DNA of 48,384 bases from an uncultured Sulfitobacter sp. GTDB taxonomy: Bacteria > Pseudomonadota > Alphaproteobacteria > Rhodobacterales > Rhodobacteraceae. Below the pieces are notes generated by a model, which saw only the letters and a program-made list of their open reading frames with translations, had not been told where the DNA came from and made no database searches. The DNA lies in the NCBI GenBank assembly GCA_937928635.1, contig CALFWM010000027.1, forward strand, positions 1-48,384, read 5' to 3'. Below are positions 1-12,400 of this stretch, piece after piece. Position numbers and translations under genes: made by a program. How positions within the stretch are numbered: position 1 is the stretch's first letter; the number at the start of each line of letters is the position of its first letter.

Positions 1-141
1 ACCTCACAAGACCGGGCCGCTGACCTGCCAGTCTGGACACACCTCTACAATTGGCATCGTCCACACAAGGCGCTAAAGTCAAAACCTCCGATCAGCAGAT
101 TGGCATTAGATCGGAACAACCTATTGAGGTTCCACAACTAG
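1..141 (+). pseudogene. IS481-family transposase, C-terminal end (cut by window edge)
   Basis: Frame 1 is open from the first base and ends in TAG at 139-141, giving 46 residues. It contains YNWHRPHKAL followed by KPPISRL, the conserved tail of DDE (rve-type) transposases of the IS481/IS3 group; the final LLRFHN-stop matches how IS481 transposases usually end. The rest of the gene lies left of the window, so it may be an intact element or a remnant. I saw no convincing terminal inverted repeat in the roughly 200 bases downstream. Family assignment is from motif recognition; the IS481 versus IS3 choice is less certain than the transposase call. Confidence 0.75.
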
Positions 142-350
142 CCGCTAAGCCAGAACAGCGAAACGCAAACGGGGATACACATAGGCCTATCTTTTTCTTT
201 TTCATCCGCAAATCTACCAATGCAGGGCACTGCGCGCCAATGCAAAAATGTTGCTCAAACCGCGATAAAATTCCAAGGTTGGCGAACCAAGCCCCGTTTT
301 GTTGCGCGGCGAGATGGTGAAAGGTAGCGTTTCTGAAGACTTCACCATTC

Positions 351-2249
351 TCAAAAGATAAAGTTGCTATGCTCCAGATCGTTTAGAGCAATCCCCAGCA
401 ACAGGATTGAACTGCCCGGCCCAGTGTTAATCATAACATCCTCGCCCATTTGTGAGGTATGGTTGCTGAGCAGCCCAAACATATTGAATATTCCGCTGAC
501 ACCGGACAAATCAATCTGCTCATGCGGGTTCGTGGCGTCAAAATCTCCAACCGTGTCATGCCCGTGACCATCAGCAAAGACGAACATGTCCGCATTAAAA
601 TTCCCAGACAGCAGATCATTGCCTTCGCCGCCTATTACCCGATCATGGCCTGCCCCAGCAAAAACAGTGTCATCACCGTTGCCGCCAAAGATCAGGTCAC
701 TGCCCTGCCCACCAAAAAACCTGTCATTTCCGCTACCGCCATGCAGTGCATCATTACCAAAGCCCCCAAAAAGCGCATCGTGACCCTCACCGCCATACCC
801 GACGTCATTACCATCCCCGCCGACCAGCCGATCAAAACCAAGCCCGCCAATCATCGTATCCGCCCCTGCGCCGCCAAAAAGATTGTCAGCTTGGTGGCCC
901 CCATCCAGCAAATCATCCCCTGAACCACCATTTAGCAAATCAAACCCCGCCTCGCCAAAGATGGTATCATTACCCGCTTCACCAAACAGGCCATCGACAG
1001 TACCGCCTATGTTGCTGCCCCCATAGATCAGATCATTCCCAGCACCACCGAAGGCACGATCAGCTGAGCCACCGGCGTGCAGTGTATCATTGTCCTCTCC
1101 GCCAAGAAAAAGGTCGAAACCCGCTCCCCCATCCAGCAGATCATTCCCGGCCCCGCCCAGCAGATAGTCCGCATGCTGACCGCCGATCAGGGTGTCGTTA
1201 CCATCACCAGCTCTTAGGGTATCCATGCCAACGCCACCCTCAAGGAGGTCATTACCACCAGTACTGACGAGATAGTCGTTATTTAGACCCCCAAAAAGCG
1301 TGTCAGCGCCATCCTGCGTGTAGAGCGTGTCCCTCCCGATGCCACCCTCAAGGTAGTTATCCCCGAAATAGTCGAACATGAAATCGTTGCCCGCACCGCC
1401 CAGCAGCGTATCTCCCCCTATGCCGCCATTAAGGGTGTCGTCTCCAATGGCACCATCAATCGAGTCCGCACCACGAAATCCCATGACAAGATCATTGCCG
1501 GCCCCGGCATCAATTTGGTCGCTTAGACTGCTTCCCCTGATGTGAAAACTCAAGTCGCCCCAAACTTGTGTTGTCGTCAGCGCGTTGATATCCACCACAA
1601 AACTCTGCAGGCCATTTGGGTTGAGGGGCTTAAAGTCTACGGGGCGATAAAGTTGCTGAACGGCCAACACATCATAAATCCCCAACTCAGTCGCTGGTTC
1701 CCCTTCATAAGACATCACCGTGTATTCGGAATTTAGTTCATCTTCGGGGAGCTGTACCCGCCCCAAATCCGGGTGATCAAATCCTAAAGCATGGCCTATC
1801 TCATGCAGGTAAACATGTATGTTTGACTCATTCATGTTTGCCGTATTTATGCGAATTGGTGAATTTATTTCACCGTCGGCGCGGATCAATGGGCCGATCG
1901 CCCGAACGGGAAACGCTCCCGTTCCAGGAACGCCTTCGGGCAGATCATAATTCCCAAAGCTAATGTCACCCTCGCCAGCAGGCACTTCAACAAAAGTCAG
2001 TTGCGATACCTCTGCCCACATCTCAAGCGCAGAACGCGTTAAGGTTTCTTGCGCCGATGTAAAAGGTTGAAAGCCATCATCACTCCCTTCAGGCTCCCGA
2101 TTTGGCTGAAGGCTCTCTGCTATTTTAGAAAATGAGTAAGTCAATACAGTGGGGCTATTCGGGTTTATCGAAATCCAACTGTTGGGACCCAATATTGCAC
2201 GGTGATCACTAATAACTAAATCATTTGCGGGCGTGTAGACGACAGGCAT
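351..2249 (-). CDS. RTX-repeat secreted metalloprotease (metzincin/matrixin-like), 632 aa
   Basis: An N-terminal zinc metalloprotease domain carries [11 protein letters not shown] at residues 149-159 (zinc ligands H149, H153, H159; catalytic E150) and a Met-turn in YTVMSYEG. From about residue 270 to 570 there are some thirty GGxGxDxLxG-type nonapeptides that form a calcium-binding beta roll. There is no Sec signal peptide, and the chain ends in a hydrophobic [13 protein letters not shown] tail; both fit type I (ABC/HlyD/TolC) secretion, although no type I genes are in the window. The frame is open to 2438, but I prefer the ATG at 2249 because GGAG sits 9 bases upstream and the earlier starts lack a ribosome site. 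Serralysins usually have a longer catalytic domain, so 'matrixin-like plus RTX' is the safer label. It is flanked by transposase fragments on both sides. Confidence 0.85.
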   Translation of the reverse strand: MPVVYTPANDLVISDHRAILGPNSWISINPNSPTVLTYSFSKIAESLQPNREPEGSDDGFQPFTSAQETLTRSALEMWAEVSQLTFVEVPAGEGDISFGNYDLPEGVPGTGAFPVRAIGPLIRADGEINSPIRINTANMNESNIHVYLHEIGHALGFDHPDLGRVQLPEDELNSEYTVMSYEGEPATELGIYDVLAVQQLYRPVDFKPLNPNGLQSFVVDINALTTTQVWGDLSFHIRGSSLSDQIDAGAGNDLVMGFRGADSIDGAIGDDTLNGGIGGDTLLGGAGNDFMFDYFGDNYLEGGIGRDTLYTQDGADTLFGGLNNDYLVSTGGNDLLEGGVGMDTLRAGDGNDTLIGGQHADYLLGGAGNDLLDGGAGFDLFLGGEDNDTLHAGGSADRAFGGAGNDLIYGGSNIGGTVDGLFGEAGNDTIFGEAGFDLLNGGSGDDLLDGGHQADNLFGGAGADTMIGGLGFDRLVGGDGNDVGYGGEGHDALFGGFGNDALHGGSGNDRFFGGQGSDLIFGGNGDDTVFAGAGHDRVIGGEGNDLLSGNFNADMFVFADGHGHDTVGDFDATNPHEQIDLSGVSGIFNMFGLLSNHTSQMGEDVMINTGPGSSILLLGIALNDLEHSNFIF

Positions 2250-2617
2250 TTCTAAGTACTCCGAACTCGATATGCCACATGGATATCTCAAGGCGCGCCA
2301 GTATTCCACAATATGGCGTCTTTCCGCGAAGGCCGTTCCGTACAAGGGCAATACCAATTGGCTCATGTATAGCCGATTTGATAACGGCCAGCCCTTTACT
2401 CCCGCATCTGCCACCCTGATCCTAAGACTGGGTCCCATGTATGAGTGCCGGACGTAATCTCCCCAAAACCGCCGTTTGAATTTTCCCCAGTCGTGAGCGG
2501 TTCTGGCGATTTCTGAACCTTAGATATCCAGAAATTGTCGCGACTGCGGGAAACAGGCCTGATGCCCGCATTTGAGGATGACAGGGGCAATCAGGTGAAG
2601 GGATTGAAGGAGATCGT

Positions 2618-2863
2618 TTGATCGATCCGTTTGAAGGGTTTCTGCGCGAGCGCGTTCTTGCCTTTCCCGATCTGAGCGGCGCGCGTCTTTTGCGCGAGAT
2701 CCGAGCGATGGGATATGAGGGCAGCTATACGGCAGTGACGGACTTTCTGCGTGATGTGCGTCCGTCGAAACCGCCGAAAACGCGTCCAGTCCGTAAATTC
2801 AAATTAACTCGCTCAGACGCCAAAAATCTCCTCATCATCGGCCTTCGCCAAGGTCGATGGTGA
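2618..2863 (+). pseudogene. istA: IS21-family IstA transposase fragment
   Basis: About 60 residues match the middle of IstA, in the stretch after the helix-turn-helix: a conserved FLRERV, then LLREIRAMGY, then a FLRDVRP block. Both ends are missing. Upstream no IstA-like helix-turn-helix is readable, and after RPVRKF the frame runs into unrelated sequence and stops, where a full IstA would go on into the catalytic domain. The start codon (TTG) is only the first available in frame. This is debris; no istB is seen nearby. Confidence 0.7.
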
Positions 2864-3440
2864 GAACCGTCTAACGGATCGGAGATAAAGAATGGTACAG
2901 AGACACCTGTGCCCTAAATGTGGCAGTGGATTTCAGCTTTTGGGATCAATTTCTTTGCAGCTTTTTCAGCGATAAGTGCGACATGCGCACAGTGAATAAT
3001 TTGATGCCACGGGCGACTGTATGGGGGGAACCCTTTGCGAGGGCAATGATATCCTGCCGGGGGTATATGTGTTACTGACGGGGTTTGTCTCTGTGGGCGC
3101 AATATCCTGCTGGTCCACAGACTGTCAATCGACGTGGCTCCTGAAGTTGCGTTCCAACCGAACAGCTCCAAAGTGTCTACAAATATTGGTGCCTTTACCC
3201 TGGCTCAGGGTCTTGTTCTCCATCGGCATTACAGTTTCAGTCGCCCGCCGAGAGTTGAATGAGGTCAAGCTAACTTGAGGTTCTTTGTCTGTTTCATTTG
3301 CAGATGCCAATTTAGCACACCGAATGCCCCATGCCAATTTTTCTACCTTCGCACGAACCTTTATCATTGACTACCAGATGACATTATCACTGTTTCTGAG
3401 TGCACGGTCGGAATGAAGAGGGTCAAGCCGTCGCAATAGG
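2864..3440. other. Gene-free stretch upstream of the giant surface protein
   Basis: No frame here gives a recognisable protein; short open frames exist on both strands but lack ribosome sites and motifs. The segment must hold the promoter of the surface-protein operon that starts just after it, but I could not point to a clear -35/-10 pair. The base composition is more AT-rich than the genes on either side, consistent with leftover IS sequence. Confidence 0.5.
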
Positions 3441-3452
3441 GTGAGGGCTAAA

Positions 3453-6400
3453 ATGGTAACGATAACGGGCGTACGCGCAGTTTTGGCATTGAATATCTGG
3501 ATGTTGCGGAACCGGATATTGCAAATGGGCAAGGCCAGCCAAATTGGCACTCTCGCCAGATTATCCGCGGCGACTTTGCTTGCGCTCTTATTTTTGCCGT
3601 TGTTCCTGTCTTCGGTTGTCTACGCCCAGGCCACGAGCCCTGCCAGTATCAACGGTAGTTTCGCGGTTGGTACAAATAATCTGGCAGGTACGACCAGCGG
3701 GTCAAGCGGGTCGGCAACTCTGACGACTCTTGGTTCAAACCAAGGCGCGACTTTCGATTTTTCCGCATCTTTGAGTGGTACGGGCACTTGGAATTCTGGC
3801 TTGCGGTTCAACAGTGCGAGTGAATTGCAATTCCAGGCAAGAAACACGAACAATCTGACATCGAACTTCGCCAATTATACCTATGCATTCTCTGAGACGG
3901 TCTATGGTCTTGAGCTCGAGATGGACGGTCTGGACAACGGAGATGAGACTCTTCTAACCTTTTTCCTGCGCGGGGTTCAGGTGCCGGTGGATCTGTCGAT
4001 CATTACCGGACAGGGCTCAAACGTGAACATCAGCAATCCGGGTGGTGCCATTGCGGCTGAAGGCCCGGGAAACGACAACGCGCAGGAGTTCTTTCGTTTC
4101 CGGCTGCCTTTGAATGTCGCAGTTGACGAAGTTCGTTTTTCACCAACGTCAAAGAATAATGATAGCTCTGGTAATGTCACTTTGCAGCACCGTGCCCACG
4201 CCTGGGCCACAGGTAATATTGCGCTGGTCAAAATATCGTCCGTCGACCTTGGGGTTAATGGGACCGCAGACCTTGGTGAGGAAATTACATATACCTTTGT
4301 TGTCACTAACAATGGTAACACCCCGCTTGTAAATGTTGCTCTGGCTGACACAGCGTTTACTGGAGCAGGCACTTTGCCAGCACCGACCTTCCAGTCCGGC
4401 ACGGGTGGTGCGACACCCGCCCTTCTGCCGCAGGGGCAAACACTCACATATGAAACAACCTATCAGTTGGTCGCAGGTGATCTGACAGGCAATCCAATCA
4501 ACAATCAGGCGCGCGTGACGGCAACACCCGAGGGTGGCACAGCTGGACTCGATGATGTCATTGATCTGTCGGACAGCGGAAATGCTGGTGACGGTGGTTC
4601 GGTGGGGTCATTGACTGAAGACGATGTCACAACAACTGATTTGCCCCGCTCCCCAACGCCAACCGTGCCGCCGTTTTCCTGCGTTGCTAACTTTTATGAG
4701 GTTATCAGGGGCCAACTTTCGTTGCTGGATGTGAATACGGGCATGTACACGCCCATCGGCCCGTCGCAGCCTCGCTATAACGCGACCGGGTACAACCTGA
4801 ATGACGACTATGTCTATGGCCTCGGTCAGGCCGGAGCGATCGACCAGCACCTGATCCGTGTCGGGAGTGACGGGAACATCGAAAGTTTTGGCGATGTAGG
4901 CATTAGCTCCCCTCGCGGTGTGTTCGACGATACCAACCGGCTGTTTTACAGCAGCAACTCCACAAGCCTGTCCTTTATTGACGTGACCACAATGTCGCTT
5001 GGCACGGTCAGTTTCACCTTGCAGGCGGGATCAGCCAACCTCAGCATCGTTCGTGATTTTGCATATGTGACCGTTGGCGGTGAGGGGATCATCGCAGGTG
5101 CCTCAGACGGTGATCTGATGATCTGGAACCTTACCACAGGTGTTTCAAGGCGGGTCGATGTGCCCGGTTTGCCCAACGGGTCTTATGGTGCCGCCTGGGC
5201 TGCGTCCAACGGGAGCCTCTATTTTAGTTCAAACATCGATGGCACAATTTATGAAATCGCAAATGCGACAACGGCACCGACCATCGTAAGCTCGGTTGTT
5301 GCAGCGCGCTCCAACCAACATGACGGAATGAGTTGTCCGCTGGCCCCGCCACCAGATTTCGCGCCGCCTGCGTCCTCAATTGAGCTGGTCAAGTCTGTCA
5401 GCGGCGTTGCCGATACAAACGGTAATGGTGTGTTTGGTGACACTGGCGATACAATCAATTTTGAATTTACGGTTGAAAACACAGGCGATGCTGCCTTGGC
5501 GGATATCTCGGTGGACGATACGGGTCTGCCCGGTGTGTCCGCTGTGCCTGAAGGCGGGTTTGACGGGACACTCATCTCGGGCGAGGGCCCGGTATTGGCG
5601 GCGACCGCGGCCTATGTGCTCACCTCTGCTGATGTGGCAAGCGGAAGCGTGACCAATACGGCGACTGTTACATCCACCGCTGTCGCGCTGGATGGTTCCG
5701 GAAATCCTGACCCGGCCAACCCGTTCCCCGATGTTCCGCCTGTGACCGACGATTCAGACACCGGGTCTGAGCCTGCGGTCGATCCCACAGACGGCACGGT
5801 CGTGACTGTTGCGGATCCTTCCGTAGAGGACACAAATGGCACCCCCGGCGATGACGGGGATGAGCCAACTGTTGTGACACTTAGCACCAGCCCGATGCCA
5901 TCGTTGGAGCTGGTCAAATCACTTGCGGTTATTGCCGACACCAATGCCAACGGCATTGTGGGTGATCCGGGTGACGTTGTGAATTTTACCTTCACAGTTA
6001 AGAACACAGGCAACACAGCGCTTGCCGGTATCTCTGTGACGGATGCGGGGCTCTCCCCGATCACCCTGACGCCTGATGCGGGCTTTGACGGAGACCTCGC
6101 CGTGGGCGAGGGGCCGGTAACGGCGGCCACGGCGCAATATGTTTTGACACCAGCGGATGTTGCTGCGGGCATGATCAGTAACTCGGCCACGGCCGCAAGC
6201 ACTCCGGTTGAAACCGGGCCGGGCAACGTACCCGTGCCGGGATCACCGCTGATTAATCCGGCGACAGGTATCGCATATCCTGCGGGCGCCATCACGGACA
6301 CATCGGACACGGGCACCAACCCTCAGGTTGATCCGAACACCGGCCTGCCGGTCAGCACAATTGCTGATCCAAGTGCAACCGGTGGTCCAGATGATCCCAC

Positions 6401-9400
6401 AGTGATCAGTCTGATCACACCGATGCCGTCGCTTAGCGTGACCAAATCCATCGTGTCGGTTTCGGATGAGAACGGCAATGGCCTGACGGATGTCGATGAC
6501 ATCGTGACCTATGTATTTAATGTGACCAACAAGGGTAACACCTCACTGGCAGATGTGCGCATCAGCGACCCCAAATTGGGTGTTGTCACTGTTGCTGTGA
6601 CCCCTGCCGATTTGGCACCGGGCGATACGGCGACACTGACCGGTCAGACCTACCATATCCAAGCCTCCGACGTGACAGCGGGTGGTGTTGAAAACACAGC
6701 TGAAGCATCTGGCCAGCCCGTGGCCACAGGCCCCGGCGGCACGCCTGACCCAAGTACACCACTGGTGGATTCTGTGGGCGTTGATCTGGCTGATGTGACG
6801 GATACATCGGACGCAGGAACGCAGCCTGAATTGGACAATTCCGGTTCGCCCGTCGGCGTACCAAATGCGGAGACCACGGAAACCGAAAACCTCGCCGGCA
6901 ACACTGATGGGGATACGACCAATGACCCAACAGTTCTGAACATTGCCGCGCCACAGATCAGCCTGATCAAATCTGTTGCCAATGTCTTTGACACCAACGG
7001 TGACGGGCTGATTGGCGGCGAAGACGATCAGGTTGTCTACAGCTTTCTGGTGCGCAACACGGGCAATGTCGCCCTCGCGAATGTGACTGTAACTGACGAC
7101 TTCTTGCCAGTGACAGGCGGGCCGATTTCTCTGGCCGTTGGGGCAGGGGATAGCACCACATTTACCGCGACCTATATCGTACAAGCGGCCGATATCGCAC
7201 GTGGGTTTATTGAGAACACCGCAAGCGTTGAGGCGGATGCCGTGGACGGCGCGGGCAATCCTCTGTTTGGCCCGGATGGTTCAGCAATCACCGTGAGCGA
7301 TGTGTCGGACGCAGGCACGAACCCTGATCAGAGCACGGTGACAGACCCTGAAGGGAATGAAACAGCAGACGGCTCGGGTGGCACCGACGGGGATGATACG
7401 AATGATCCGACCGTTTTGTCCGTCCCGGCCAACCCAAACCAGGCGTTGACCATCGTGAAATCCGTGGCCAGTGTCGCTGACACCAATGGCTCTGGCCTTT
7501 TGGATGCGGGCGATACGGTGACATACTCATTTGTGGTCACCAACGCGGGCAACGTACGCATGGCGGGCATTACCGTGACCGATCCGCGTGCAGCACCCGT
7601 TTCGGGTGGTCCGATCACACTGGAAGCGGGCGCAAACGACAGCACGACCTTCACCGCCTCTGCGATAATCACCCCGGCTGAAGCAGCCGCAGGCGACATT
7701 GAAAACACTGCAACAGTTGATGGTGGTGCTGTGAACTCAGCGGGTGACCCAATCCGCAACCCGGACACCGGCGCGCAACTGACCGCGACAGATACCTCCG
7801 ATGCAGGCACCGCGCCTGAAATCGGGGTCAGTGGTTCACCTACGCCAATCCCGGACCCCACAGGCACAGGTACGGCAGATGATCCCACTGTGCTGGCGCT
7901 GCCAATGCCCAGCTTCAACCTTGAAAAGTCTGTGGCGAACGTGGCCGATACCAACGGCTCCGGTGCCGTCGATGCGGGCGACACCGTGACCTATGCGTTC
8001 CGTGTGCGCAACACAGGCAACACCGACCTCAGCAATGTGATGATCACAGATGCCTTGCCGGGGATGACATTCACCACCTCCCAGACCATTACGTTTCTTG
8101 CGCAGGGCGGCGTGAACACCTCCGTGATGGCGCAGTACCAGCTGACGCCAGCTGACATCATCGCGGGTGTGGTCGAAAACACCGCGCTCGCGGATGCCAC
8201 CGCTGTGGATGACACGGGCACGCCCTTTGGCGATCCGTTCAATCCCGGCAGCCCCCTCATGGTGGATGATACCTCTGACGCGGGCACGGACCCGGATGGC
8301 GCAACCATCGCCAACCCACCGGATGTTGAAACGCGCGACGGTACGGGCGGCACGGATGGCGATCCAGCCAATGATCCGACCGTCTTCAAGATCACGCCGT
8401 CGCCTGAACTTGTGGTGACCAAATCGGTGTCCTCCATCGTGGATACCAATGGCAACAATCTGGTCGATGCGGGTGATACTGTGACTTATGCCTTCACGGT
8501 CACAAACACAGGCAACATCGCTTTGGCTGGTGTTGTGGTCACCGATCCAAAGGTTGCCGTCTCTGGCGGTCCGATTGATCTGGCCATTGGGGCGAGCAAC
8601 AGCACGAACTTCACCGCGACCTATGTGGTCGAAGCGCTCGATGTCACGGCGGGCTTTGTGGAGAACACAGCCACAGCGACAGGTAACGCTGTGGATGCGG
8701 CGGGCGATCCTGTTGAGGATCCGGCCAGCCCCGGCACCCCTCTGACTGTTTCCGATACCTCTGACGCGGGCACCAACCCAGACCTTGATGTGACAGGTAA
8801 TCCAACAGCCGTGGTGGACCCCGCGGACACCGAGACTCCGGATGCGACCGGTAGCATAGATGGCAATGCAGGCAATGACCCAACTGTCCTGACCCTGACC
8901 CGGCCCGAGTTGGAGCTGATCAAATCGGTCGCCAACATGCCTGATACGAATGGCGATGGCCTGTTTGGCGGCGAAGATGATGTGATCGTGTACAGCTTCC
9001 TTGTGCGCAACACGGGCAATGTCATCCTCAACAACATCATGGTTACGGATGCGCTGCTTCCTGTGACAGACGGACCCATCACGCTGGCACCGGGCGCGGG
9101 CGACAGTTTGACCTTCACGGCCTCCTACACGGTGACCGCTGCTGATATCGCGCGCGGGTTCGTTGAAAACACCGCCACTGTGACCGGCGATGCGGTCGAT
9201 AGCAGCGGAGACCCCGTGTCGGGGCCAAACGGCACGCAAATCACAACCTCTGATGTGTCAGATGCCGGCACGAACCCCGATCAAAGCACCGTCCCAGACC
9301 CAAGCGGGACCGAAACGCCGGACGGCTTGGGCGGTACAGATGGGAATCCGACCAATGACCCAACCGTGCAAACCGTGCCCGGCAACCCGAACCCTGCGTT

Positions 9401-12400
9401 GACTGTCGTGAAATCGGTCGCTGGCATTGCGGATACAAATGGCTCTGGCGTGGTGGATGAGGGCGACACGGTTTCCTACACCTTTACGGTGACCAACTCC
9501 GGCAATGTGCGTCTTGGAAACGTGACCGTTGCTGATCCGCGCGCGGCACCGGTCTCTGGTGGGCCCATCATTCTGGAGGTTGGGGATACGGATACCTCTA
9601 CCTTTACGGCCAGCGCCGTGATCACAGCGGCAGAGGCCGCAGCCGGGATGATTGAGAACATAGCGAGGGCGACGGGTGGAGCGATCAACTCCCTCGGTGA
9701 TCCTGCGACGGGCGATCAGCGGATAGCAACGGACGCCTCTGATGCGGGTACGGAGCCTGATATCGGGCCAACGGGCACGCCGACCTCCATTCCTGACCCG
9801 GCTGGCACTGAAACCGGCGGCGATGATCCGACGGTTCTGAACCTGCCGATGCCGAACCTGTCTGTCGTGAAATCTGTGGCCAATGTGGCGGATACCAACG
9901 GCAGCGGTGCCGTGGATACCGGTGACACTGTCAGCTACGTCTTTGCGGTCAGCAACACCGGCAACACCGATCTGGTCAACGTCACGGTCAGTGATGCACT
10001 GCCCGGTCTGATGTTTACCGCGCCGACCACCATCCCCGCATTGGCGCAGGGTGCGACAGATACAAGTGTGACAGCAGAATACCGTCTCACGGATGCGGAT
10101 ATTGCCGCGGGCTTTGTTGAAAACACGGGCGACGCCACAGGGGCGGTCGTTGACAGCGATGGCAATCCCTTGGGCGATCCGTTCAACCCCGGCACACCGC
10201 TGACGGTCACGGATACCTCGGATGCAGGCACCGACGCGATGGGTGACCCCGTTGCAGATCCGGAAAATACGGAGACGCCAACAGGCACCAACACCACAGA
10301 CGGTGATCCGGGCAATGACCCGACCGTTCTGGCCATCACGCCCTCCCCGGCGATTGAGGTGATCAAGTTTGTTTCTGCTGTTACCGACACCAACGGCAAC
10401 GGTCTGGTCGATGCAGGCGACGTGGTGAGCTTTGCCTTCACCGTCACCAACACCGGCAATGTGGACCTGAGTGCTGTGCGCATCAGCGATCCTTTGGCCA
10501 ATGTCTCTGGCGGACCAATTTTGCTCACGATCGGGAGAACTGATTCCAGCACCTTCACTGCGACCCGCGTGGTCACGGCGGGCGACGTCGCTGCTGGTGG
10601 CATCGAAAACACCGCGCGGGCCTTTGGCACGGCGACTGATGCTGATGGCAACGTGATCGACAACCCCAACAACCCGGGCAGCCCGTTTGAGGTCAATGAC
10701 GTCTCAGACAGTGGCACATGGCCTGATCTGGACGGGACTGGATCACCTGTTGATGTGGTCGATCCTGAAACCACCGAAACGCCTGATCTGGCGGGCACAA
10801 CGGATGGTAATGCGGGCAACGACCCCACGGTACTCAACATTGTGCGCCCGGAACTCACGCTGACCAAATCCGTCTCAAATGTCTTTGACACCAACAATGA
10901 CGGCCTGTTCGGCGGTGAGAACGACGAGGTGCACTTTACCTTCTTTGTGCGCAACACCGGCAATGTTGATCTGGCTGATATCATGGTTGACGATCCATTG
11001 GTCACCATGAGCGGCGGGCCGATTGATCTGGCCGCAGGTCAGGCCAGCAGCACAGCCTTTACCGGCATCTATGTGGTGCAAGCGGCTGATCTGGCGCGTG
11101 GCTATGTGGAAAACACAGCAACAGCGACAGGTGCTGCCGAAGACAGTGCAGGCAATCCGATCAACGGTCTGGATGGCGTGCCGATCACCGTTTCAGATGT
11201 GTCTGATGCAGGCACTACAGGCCAGCAGCAGGATGTGACGGATCCGCCAAACGAAGAGACGCCAGATGGCACGGGTGCCACGGACGGTGATCCGGGCAAC
11301 GACCCCACTGTTCAGTCCTTACCTGCCAACCCCAATCCTTCACTGGTGGTGGTAAAGTCTGTCACAGCGGTTCAGGACACAAACGGATCGGGCGTAATTG
11401 ATGCCGGTGACATGGTGACCTATGGGTTCACTGTCACCAACGATGGCAATGTGCGTCTGGCAGATGTGAGTATTGATGACCCACGCGCAGCCCCTGTGAC
11501 GGGCGGCCCGATCACGCTGGAGGTGGGTCAGGAGGACTCCGCCACCTTCAGTGCGACAGCGGTGATCACTGCCGCCGAAGCGGATGCAGGCGCGATCAGC
11601 AACACGGCGACTGCGACAGGTGGTGCGGTGAACTCGGCAGGTGATCCGTTCACCAACCCCGATACCGGTGAGCAGCTGACCGCCAGCGATGTCTCTGATG
11701 CGGGTACGGAGCCTGAAATCGGACCCGGTGGCGTGCCTGCCGATATCGACGACCCTGCCGCAGCCGGCGCGGGCGGTGATGATCCGACGGTTCTGGCCTT
11801 GCCGAACCCAAGCATGGAACTGGTCAAGTCAGTGACGCTGGTGGAAGACACCAATGGCGACGGGCTGTTTGGCAGTGCGGGCGATATCATCCGCTATGCC
11901 TTTGCCGTGACCAACACGGGCAATACCACGTTGACCGACATCACGATATCAGATGTGAATGCGACGCTTTCCGGCGGACCGATCAGCCTTGCACCGGGTC
12001 AGACAAACACCAGGGCCTTCACTGGCACACACCTGATCATTGCGGCTGAGTTTGATGCTGGCTTTGTTGAAAACACCGCCACGGCCACGAGCACGCCGGT
12101 TGATGCGGACGGTGATCCGTTGCTCGGCACCGATGGCCTGCCTGTAGAGGTGACGGACATCTCCGATACAGGCACTGATAGCGAGGGCGACCCGATTGGC
12201 GACCCAAGTGCCACCGACAGCCCTGACGGGACAGGCGCGACGGATGGTGTGCCCGGCAATGACACCACGGTCATCGCAGTGCCCACCAATCCACGTCCAA
12301 TGATCCAGCTGGTGAAATTTGTCGATAGTGTCACAGACGCAGATAACGATGCGGTGCTTGGTGGTGCAGACGATGTTGTGACCTACCGCTTTGCGGTGAC

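Noticed and set aside
783..1267. Plus-strand open frames of 154-173 codons opposite the RTX gene
   Set aside because: They are mirror images of the GGxGxD repeat codons, lack ribosome sites and give low-complexity His/Arg/Pro-rich products.
3125..3367. 80-codon minus-strand open frame upstream of the giant gene
   Set aside because: No ribosome site or known motif; it may be part of old IS sequence but cannot be supported.
7836..9239. 467-codon minus-strand open frame inside the repeat array
   Set aside because: Its own repeat period equals that of the plus-strand DUF11 units; it is an antisense shadow.
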